A stretch of 13,252 nt of DNA from Thermoanaerobaculaceae bacterium. GTDB lineage: Bacteria > Acidobacteriota > UBA4820. The translations under genes and the position numbers were made by a program. The notes below the pieces were generated by a model. The model was not told the DNA's origin, made no database searches, and worked only from the letters and a program-made list of their open reading frames with translations. Below, one piece after another: positions 7,938 through 13,252 of this stretch. Where the stretch lies: positions 1-13,252 of the forward strand of contig JAAZNT010000213.1 in NCBI GenBank assembly GCA_012798145.1. The letters run 5' to 3'. Positions within the stretch are counted from its first letter, which is position 1. Each line of letters starts with the position of its first letter.

Positions 7938-8007
7938 AGTTGACTACTCCACTCAATATAATATACTCTTATACTTTAAGATATAGGTCAACCTCCCATT
8001 TTTTATC
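7938..8007. promoter_or_regulatory. Divergent intergenic region between lptC and the membrane-protein gene
   Basis: This short AT-rich stretch separates the two divergent transcription units and must hold the promoters of both. GTTGAC at 7939-7944 and its complement GTCAAC at 7987-7992 form inverted repeats 42 bases apart, so a TTGAC-type -35 faces inward from each side. The rightward one has a good -10. For the leftward one, the nearest AT-rich -10 candidates are at poor spacing (TATATT at 20 nt, TATAAG at 12 nt), so it is only tentative. Confidence 0.4.
7940..7967 (+). promoter_or_regulatory. Candidate sigma-70 promoter for the five-repeat membrane protein
   Basis: TTGACT (7940-7945) and TATACT (7962-7967) are separated by 16 bases, each one or two mismatches from consensus. 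Transcription would start near 7974, about 50 bases before the ATG at 8027. Confidence 0.5.
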
Positions 8008-8022
8008 AGGAGGTGAAGGAGG
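8008..8022 (+). promoter_or_regulatory. Tandem Shine-Dalgarno motif deciding the start at 8027
   Basis: Two GGAGG-type sites, AGGAGG (8008-8013) and AAGGAGG (8016-8022), lie just before the ATG at 8027; the nearer one is 4 bases away. They argue for that start over the in-frame TTG at 7940, which would fall inside the promoter. Confidence 0.7.
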
Positions 8023-8026
8023 TAAA

Positions 8027-9595
8027 ATGAGCGAAATCTTTGGTAGATCGTTAAGCGAGTTTTTTGCAAGCGGAACCACATACTCATTCAGGTTTATCCT
8101 TGCGATAATAATCTTTGTTGCGGGCTGGATTGTGGCAAAAATTCTATCTAAAATCTTAAAGCAAATTTTGATAACTTCCGATATAGACACAAAAATTGCC
8201 AAACTTTTTGGTGTTGAGGCAAAAATAGAAAAAGGGCAGGAGGCGAAAAGGCAAATCGCTGTGGTCATAGAAAAGATTTTTTATGTCCTTCTTGTCCTTG
8301 TTGCGCTTCTTTTTGCTCTTCAGATGCTTGGCGATGAGGTAATATCAGGCATTTTGAAATCAATTTTTGAGAAAATAGGAGTCGCCCTTCCCGATGTTCT
8401 GAAAGCATTCTTGATTCTTGCAATCGCTTGGGCAATAGCTTTTGTCATCAGATTTGTGATTGTCGGTGGTTTGTCAAAACTTCGCTTGTGGGAAAGACTT
8501 TCACCTCTGTTTCCTGAAGGAGAGGGAAAATCTCTTGAAAAGTTGAACGAAAATATTGGTTCTGTTGTTTTTTACCTTATAATTCTTGTCGCTTTGATGC
8601 CCTTTTTTGAAGCGTTAAAAATGTCAAGTCTTGTTTCTCCTCTAAAGGTGATGTTTGACAAAGTTTTTGCCTACATCCCCAATCTTTTGACAGGGGTGAT
8701 AATCATCGTTTTTGGATTTTTTGTGGCAAGGCTTGTTGAAAAAATTGTCACTGGTTTTGCAGAATCTGCAGGAATAAACAGGTATATTGAAAGCCTTCCT
8801 TTTGACACAGTTTTAAAGTCTCTTGATTTTGCGAAAATGGTTGGGACTTTGGCGTTCCTTTTCATAATGGTTCCGATTGTGGCAGTAGCGTTTGAATCAA
8901 TGCAGATTCAAATTTTAACGACTGTTCTCGGGACATTTATGAACAAGTTTGCCTCTGCTCTTCCAAATGTTATAGCAGGATTTTTCCTCTTTATTATAGG
9001 GCTTGTTGTTGGAAGATTTGTTGGAGATTTAACAGCAAAAATCCTTTACGATTTGGGGCTTGACAAACTTCTTTTGAGTATCGGCGCAGAGAATCTTGAG
9101 AAGAAACTTTCAAAGAAGGAAACAAAGTTTTCTCTTGCAAAGATAGGCGGAAATCTTGTAGCAATTGTTGTGATGCTTCTCTTTTTGATGGAAGCGCTTG
9201 AACTTATGCACTTTGATCTTCTTGCCTCCGCAATAGATAAACTCATTCTATATCTTCCGCATATTCTCGTTGCTTTTGTCCTTATTGCTCTTGGCTTTTA
9301 TCTTGCAAAAATCCTTGAAGACCTTGTCAGAAAATCTTTCTCTGCGGAAAAGGCTTTTGAAGCAGACCTTATAGGGCTTGGCTTGAGATACGGAGTTATT
9401 GTGTTTGCCTTCTTTATGGCATTTGACCAGCTCAAAATAGCCCACACAATTGTGACTTCCGCCTTTATAATCCTTCTTGGAACTGTCGGGCTTGCTTTTG
9501 CTCTCGCATTTGGGCTTGGAGGGCAAAGTTTTGCTCAAAATTATATTGAGCACCTGAAAGGCGAAATAAAGAAGAAGAAAGAAGAAAGCAAGTAA
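8027..9595 (+). CDS. Multi-pass membrane protein with five conserved-TM-helix repeats (CmpX/MscS-like)
   Basis: The 522-residue product is very hydrophobic, with about ten membrane segments. It is built from five units of about 95 residues. Each has a helix of the pattern LPxxLxxxxxxxxGxxxAxxL (near 21-46, 119-147, 214-241, 308-339, 406-434), a polar stretch, a second membrane helix, and an FExLxMxxL-type amphipathic linker. This matches the 'conserved TM helix' family seen in CmpX and related putative mechanosensitive channels. The last unit ends GTVGLAFALAFGLGGQSFAQNYIEHL (about 485-510), which resembles the Gly/Ala-rich pore helix TM3 of MscS. The tail is then basic and ends soon after, without the cytoplasmic beta domain of MscS. 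A channel role in osmotic protection is inference. It has its own promoter and terminator, so it is probably monocistronic. Confidence 0.85.
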   Translation: MSEIFGRSLSEFFASGTTYSFRFILAIIIFVAGWIVAKILSKILKQILITSDIDTKIAKLFGVEAKIEKGQEAKRQIAVVIEKIFYVLLVLVALLFALQMLGDEVISGILKSIFEKIGVALPDVLKAFLILAIAWAIAFVIRFVIVGGLSKLRLWERLSPLFPEGEGKSLEKLNENIGSVVFYLIILVALMPFFEALKMSSLVSPLKVMFDKVFAYIPNLLTGVIIIVFGFFVARLVEKIVTGFAESAGINRYIESLPFDTVLKSLDFAKMVGTLAFLFIMVPIVAVAFESMQIQILTTVLGTFMNKFASALPNVIAGFFLFIIGLVVGRFVGDLTAKILYDLGLDKLLLSIGAENLEKKLSKKETKFSLAKIGGNLVAIVVMLLFLMEALELMHFDLLASAIDKLILYLPHILVAFVLIALGFYLAKILEDLVRKSFSAEKAFEADLIGLGLRYGVIVFAFFMAFDQLKIAHTIVTSAFIILLGTVGLAFALAFGLGGQSFAQNYIEHLKGEIKKKKEESK

Positions 9596-9616
9596 ATATA
9601 GAGGCAATTTATATTT

Positions 9617-9645
9617 GAGGGGGCGTTAGAGCCCCCTCTTTTTTT
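9617..9645 (+). terminator. Rho-independent terminator
   Basis: GAGGGGGC (9617-9624) and GCCCCCTC (9631-9638) form a perfect 8-bp GC-rich stem with a 6-base loop, followed by seven T. It lies 21 bases past the stop of the membrane-protein gene and ends that transcript. Confidence 0.93.
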
Positions 9646-9717
9646 AGAGCAAAACTGAGAGAAACTATTTCAAAAAACTTTCGTATAAACAATTTTGAAA
9701 TTTTAAAGGAGGACTTT

Positions 9718-11220
9718 ATGAACATAAGAAAATGTCTGATCTGGTTGCTGGCGCTGACTTTTGTCGCTTTCTCGCTTTTCGCGGGAGACGAAGGCTACAA
9801 AGACCTTGAAAAAAAGGTTGTGGAAAAAACTCTTTCAAACGGCTTGAAAGTAATTTTAGTTCCAAGGCATAACGCCCCAGTCGCATCTTTTGTTATTTAC
9901 GCCGATGTTGGAGGCGTGAATGAACAGCAGAATATGACAGGGCTTGCCCACATTTTTGAGCATATGGCTTTTAAGGGAACCACAACAATTGGAACGAAAG
10001 ATTACAAGAAAGAAAAAGAGGCGATGGACAAAGAGGATCAAGCGTTTCTTGCATTAAGGGCTGAAAGGATAAAACAAAATCCCGACCCTGAAAAACTCAA
10101 AGTTCTTGAAGAAAACTTCAAGAAGGCGGGAGAAGAAGCGCAAAAATGGGTTGAAACAGGAGAATATGACAAGATTCTTGAAAGGGAGGGTGCCCAGCAC
10201 TTGAATGCCTTTACTGCATTTGACCAGACTGTCTATTTCTACTCCCTTACTTCAAATAAACTTGAGTTGTGGGCGTCTCTTGAGGCAGATAGATTTGCAA
10301 ATCCAGTTCTTCACGAATTCTACAAAGAAAAAGATGTAATTATGGAAGAAAAGAGGATGGGTGAATCAAGCCCAGTAGGAAGGCTTTTTGACGACCTTTT
10401 TCCCCTTGCTTACAAAGCGCATATGTACCGCTCTTATGTTATAGGAAATATGGAAGATTTGAGAAACATAACAAGAGAGCAGGCGATGGATTGGTTCAAA
10501 AAATATTATTGCGCAAAAAATCTTACCGCTGTTATAGTGGGGGATGTTGACCCCGAAACAGCATTTCCAATACTTGAAAAACATTTGGGAAAAATTCCCT
10601 CTGGTCAAAAGCCCGAACCACCTATAACGGTTGATCCCCCGCAAAGAGCAGAAAAAAGAATGATTATGGAGGATCCTTCCCAGCCGTTTTTAACAATCTC
10701 CTATCACAGACCTGCAGTGACAGACAAAGACGATTCTGTTTATAGCGCTATTGCTGATATTCTTGGCGGCGGAAGGTCTTCAAGGTTGTATAAATCTCTC
10801 GTCAAAGAAAAGAAACTTGCTATGGAAGTTTATGCAATGCCCACTTTTGAAGGCGAAAAATACCCCGCGCTTTTCACAATAATCTGCGTTCCCAATAAAG
10901 GGGTTAAAAATGAAGACTGTGAGAAAGCCATTTATGAAGAACTGAAAAAAATTGAAACTGAAAAAGTATCCGATGATGAATTAAAAGGTGTAAAGGCAAG
11001 GGCGAAAGCCGATTTCCTTAGAGGAATTGACAGCAACCTCGGGCTTGCCATCCAGCTAGCTTTTGCCGAAAATGTTAAGGGAAGTTGGAAAGAGCTTTTC
11101 ACAGAACTTGACAAGATTGACGCTGTGACTCAAGAAGATATTATGAGGGTTTCAAAAGACCTTTTCAAGAGGACAAACAGAGTGGTTGCGATGATTGAAA
11201 CAAAATCTGAGGAGGAATAA
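9718..11220 (+). CDS. Zinc-dependent peptidase, M16 family, catalytic subunit; secreted
   Basis: The 500-residue product begins with a signal peptide (basic start, hydrophobic core about 6-20, likely cleavage after FAG/A near 22). The M16 zinc motif HxxEH is intact: His78, Glu81 (catalytic) and His82 in GLAHIFEHMAFKGT. A third zinc ligand is expected at about Glu211 in EKDVIMEEKRM. Between them lies a charged helical insert (about 92-145) absent from mitochondrial-type M16 proteins, then LNAFTAFDQTVYFYS. The second half has the non-catalytic M16 fold with LGGGRSSRLYKSL (from about 348), but where the family usually reads R..GLAY this one has KEKKLAM, so the substrate-binding Arg/Tyr are missing. 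AAAGGAGGA ends 4 bases before the ATG. It is followed after 2 bases by its inactive-type partner. The likely role is peptide or protein degradation outside the inner membrane. Confidence 0.94.
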   Translation: MNIRKCLIWLLALTFVAFSLFAGDEGYKDLEKKVVEKTLSNGLKVILVPRHNAPVASFVIYADVGGVNEQQNMTGLAHIFEHMAFKGTTTIGTKDYKKEKEAMDKEDQAFLALRAERIKQNPDPEKLKVLEENFKKAGEEAQKWVETGEYDKILEREGAQHLNAFTAFDQTVYFYSLTSNKLELWASLEADRFANPVLHEFYKEKDVIMEEKRMGESSPVGRLFDDLFPLAYKAHMYRSYVIGNMEDLRNITREQAMDWFKKYYCAKNLTAVIVGDVDPETAFPILEKHLGKIPSGQKPEPPITVDPPQRAEKRMIMEDPSQPFLTISYHRPAVTDKDDSVYSAIADILGGGRSSRLYKSLVKEKKLAMEVYAMPTFEGEKYPALFTIICVPNKGVKNEDCEKAIYEELKKIETEKVSDDELKGVKARAKADFLRGIDSNLGLAIQLAFAENVKGSWKELFTELDKIDAVTQEDIMRVSKDLFKRTNRVVAMIETKSEEE

Positions 11221-11222
11221 AA

Positions 11223-13252
11223 ATGAAAAGGGCAGTTATAGTTATTGGACTCATTCTTGCTTTCTCCCTTATAGTTTTTGCTCAAAACAAACCTTTAAGG
11301 GAGTTTGAAAAAGTTAAAATTCCCCCGTTGAATCCTATTCAGACCCCAAAATTTGAGACAATTTCGCTTGATAACGGGTTGAAAATATTTTTATTTGAGG
11401 ACAAAGAGATTCCTCTTATAAAGATAAACGCTATTGTAAAGGGCGGAACAATAAACGAAGAGAAGGTTGGTCAGGCAAATCTCTTCGGAACCGTCTTAAG
11501 AACAGGCGGGACAAAATCTATGAGCGGGGACAAAGTTGATGAATTTCTTGAAAGAATAGGCGCATCAATTGAATCAAACTCTTCAGATGCTTATGTGATG
11601 ATTTCTGCAAATATGCTCAAAGAAAACAAAGATGAAGTAATTCCTCTCTTTGCAGAATTTTTGACATCGCCAGCATTTGCAGAAGATAAAATTGACCTTG
11701 CCAAAACGAAGATGAGAAGCCAGATTTCAAGAAGAAATGACGAGGTTATGTCTCTTTCAAGGAGAGAGTTTGTCAAACTGATTTACGGAAAAGATTCGCC
11801 ATACGCAAGGCAGATTGAATATGATGATGTTGACAATTTAAGCAGAGAAGACCTCATCAAATTTTACCTTAAGTACTTCCGCCCCGATGAAACTTTGATT
11901 GCTGTGGTCGGCGACTTTGACGCAAAAGAGATGAAAGCGGTTTTCGAAAAATATCTCGGGAAGTGGCAGAATCCCACTCCCAAGCCACAATATTCCCTTC
12001 CCAAAATTCCTGAGATGAAACCATCAATCAACTTCATTGAAAAGAACGATGTTGAACAGACAACAATTCTTTTAGGTCATCTTGGATTAAGACTTGACGA
12101 CCCAGATTATCCCGCCATAAATATGCTTTCGGAGATACTTGGTGGAGGGATGGCTTCAAGAATTTTTGTTCAGGTTAGAACTCTTAAAGGGCTTGCCTAT
12201 GGTGCTGGCGGCTATATGATTCCCGCTTACGATCACAACGGAGCGTTTTATTTCTACACATCAACAAAACCTGAAACAAGCATTGAAGCGCTTACAACAA
12301 TTCTTGACGAGATAAAGAAAATAAAAACCGAAAAAGTTACAGACGAAGAATTGAAAAGGGCAAAAGACGGCTATCTCAACGGTTTTGCTTTTGAATTTGA
12401 TTCAACAGACAAAATTGCGAGAAGAATGCTAATCTACAGTTTCTACGGCTATCCCGAAAATTTCAACGAAATTCTAAAGTCAAAAATTGAGAAAGTTAAT
12501 GCAGAAGATGTTCTCAATGCTGCAAAAAATCATCTCTTTGAAGACAAACTTGCGGTTCTTGTCGTTGGGAAAAAGGAGATAAAGGACAAACTTAATTCTC
12601 TTGGTGAAGTGAATGTTATAGATGTGACTATCCCAGAACCTAAGCCAAAAGAAACCATTCCAGAGCCGACTGAAGAGACTTTAAAGCAGGGGACAACGCT
12701 TTTGAAGAATGTTTTAACGGCTGTTGGAGAAAAGCAGATAAAAAATCTTAAAAACATTTCTGTTGAAGGAACTATGTCGGTTAAAACTCCGATGGGGCAG
12801 TTTGCGATGAATCAAAAAGGGATAATCGTTTATCCCGACAAGGCGCACTTTGAACTTCAGACTCCGATGGGAAAAATGGAGCAGGTTCTTAAAGGAAGCG
12901 AAGGGTATATGGCTATGGGAGACCAGAAAAGACCAATTCCTGAAAGCAGACTTAAAGAATCAGTTAATTCACTAAATTATTCTTTCGGAGGGCTTGGCAT
13001 TTTAAGAGATTTTTCAAACGGAAAAGTGCAGGCGCAGTTCATAGGAGAAAAAGAAGTAAAGGGAGTGAAAACAAAAGTTGTCGTAGTCAGGATGGGCAAT
13101 AATCCGGTTAAAATTTATATTGGAAACGACAACCTGATATACGCCATTGCGACAAAACAGACCACTGAGCAAGGTCCAAAAGAACTTCTGGAAGTTTTCA
13201 CTAACTACAAAGATGTAAAAGGAGTAAAAATTCCTTTTACAAGCAAGACTTA
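11223..13252 (+). CDS. M16-family peptidase-like subunit without zinc motif, fused to a LolA-like C-terminal domain; partial
   Basis: 676 codons are visible and the frame is still open at the right edge. A signal peptide is present (hydrophobic 4-19, likely cut after VFA at 20). The first M16 domain aligns well (ISLDNGLKIFLFED), but the HxxEH position reads Asn86-Leu-Phe-Gly89-Thr90, so zinc and the catalytic Glu are lost. The second half keeps LGGGMASRIFVQVRTLKGLAYGAGGY with Arg319 and Tyr326, the pair that binds substrate in two-subunit M16 enzymes. A Pro/Glu-rich linker (about 468-486) leads to an extra domain (about 488-676): TLLKNVLTAVG..QIKNLKNISVEGTMSVKTPMG, then short strands with EQVLKGSEGYMAMG. 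It resembles the LolA-like 'outer membrane lipoprotein-sorting' fold, though that call is by pattern only. GGAGG lies in the end of the previous gene. Almost certainly co-transcribed and paired with it. Confidence 0.9.
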   Translation, partial: MKRAVIVIGLILAFSLIVFAQNKPLREFEKVKIPPLNPIQTPKFETISLDNGLKIFLFEDKEIPLIKINAIVKGGTINEEKVGQANLFGTVLRTGGTKSMSGDKVDEFLERIGASIESNSSDAYVMISANMLKENKDEVIPLFAEFLTSPAFAEDKIDLAKTKMRSQISRRNDEVMSLSRREFVKLIYGKDSPYARQIEYDDVDNLSREDLIKFYLKYFRPDETLIAVVGDFDAKEMKAVFEKYLGKWQNPTPKPQYSLPKIPEMKPSINFIEKNDVEQTTILLGHLGLRLDDPDYPAINMLSEILGGGMASRIFVQVRTLKGLAYGAGGYMIPAYDHNGAFYFYTSTKPETSIEALTTILDEIKKIKTEKVTDEELKRAKDGYLNGFAFEFDSTDKIARRMLIYSFYGYPENFNEILKSKIEKVNAEDVLNAAKNHLFEDKLAVLVVGKKEIKDKLNSLGEVNVIDVTIPEPKPKETIPEPTEETLKQGTTLLKNVLTAVGEKQIKNLKNISVEGTMSVKTPMGQFAMNQKGIIVYPDKAHFELQTPMGKMEQVLKGSEGYMAMGDQKRPIPESRLKESVNSLNYSFGGLGILRDFSNGKVQAQFIGEKEVKGVKTKVVVVRMGNNPVKIYIGNDNLIYAIATKQTTEQGPKELLEVFTNYKDVKGVKIPFTSKT

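Noticed and set aside
7940..8026. In-frame extension of the membrane protein to a TTG at 7940 (29 extra residues)
   Set aside because: The extension overlaps the likely promoter and has no ribosome site, whereas the ATG at 8027 has two GGAGG motifs and starts a sensible membrane-protein N-terminus.
9248..9607. A 119-codon open frame on the minus strand
   Set aside because: It is antisense to the end of the five-repeat membrane protein; its hydrophobicity mirrors the real gene and it has no independent support.
9655..9689. Possible promoter for the M16 genes with -10 TATAAA at 9684-9689
   Set aside because: No acceptable -35 lies 16-18 bases upstream (gaaact at best). A promoter must exist between the terminator and 9718, but I cannot place it.

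Overview
The window is 13.25 kb of AT-rich bacterial DNA, almost entirely coding. It comes from a diderm (outer-membrane) bacterium: it carries LPS-export genes (lptB and a long LptC/OstA-type protein), sigma-54, and two secreted M16 peptidases. The gene order lptC-lptB-rpoN-hpf-hprK-rapZ-EIIA(Man)-HPr-EI is the arrangement I associate with Deltaproteobacteria and Acidobacteriota-like phyla. The paired M16 peptidases, one with a long helical insert and one with a LolA-like tail, also fit Acidobacteriota/Aminicenantes-type genomes. The phylum assignment is inference from recalled gene order, not from a search.

Positions 1-7937 are nine genes on the minus strand. They are packed with overlaps or gaps of at most 2 nt and almost certainly form one operon, read from about 7937 towards 1: a LptC/OstA-repeat protein, LptB, sigma-54 (RpoN), long-form hibernation factor HPF, HPr kinase/phosphorylase, RapZ, a mannose-family EIIA, HPr and the N-terminal half of PTS enzyme I. 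Enzyme I runs off the left edge and has two consecutive in-frame TAA codons at codons 23-24. No sugar permease (EIIB/EIIC) is seen, so the PTS proteins look like a regulatory phosphorelay: EI to HPr(His) to EIIA, with HprK acting on HPr(Ser).

Positions 7938-8026 are a short divergent intergenic region with a credible promoter for the rightward gene. Positions 8027-9595 (plus strand) encode a polytopic membrane protein made of five tandem units of about 95 residues, of the conserved-TM-helix/CmpX type, ending in a segment like the MscS pore helix. A strong rho-independent terminator follows at 9617-9645.

Positions 9718-13252 (plus strand) hold two adjacent M16-family genes, 2 nt apart. The first keeps the zinc motif HxxEH. 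The second has lost it but keeps the R...GLAY motif that the first lacks, so they look like two halves of one heterodimeric protease. The second also carries a LolA-like C-terminal domain and runs off the right edge. Both have signal peptides.

No tRNA, rRNA, CRISPR array, insertion sequence or phage gene was seen, and no gene-free stretch exceeds about 125 bases. I see no wholly new system. The best leads are the interrupted enzyme I, the split-site M16 pair with its lipoprotein-carrier-like tail, the oversized LptC, and the five-repeat channel-like protein.
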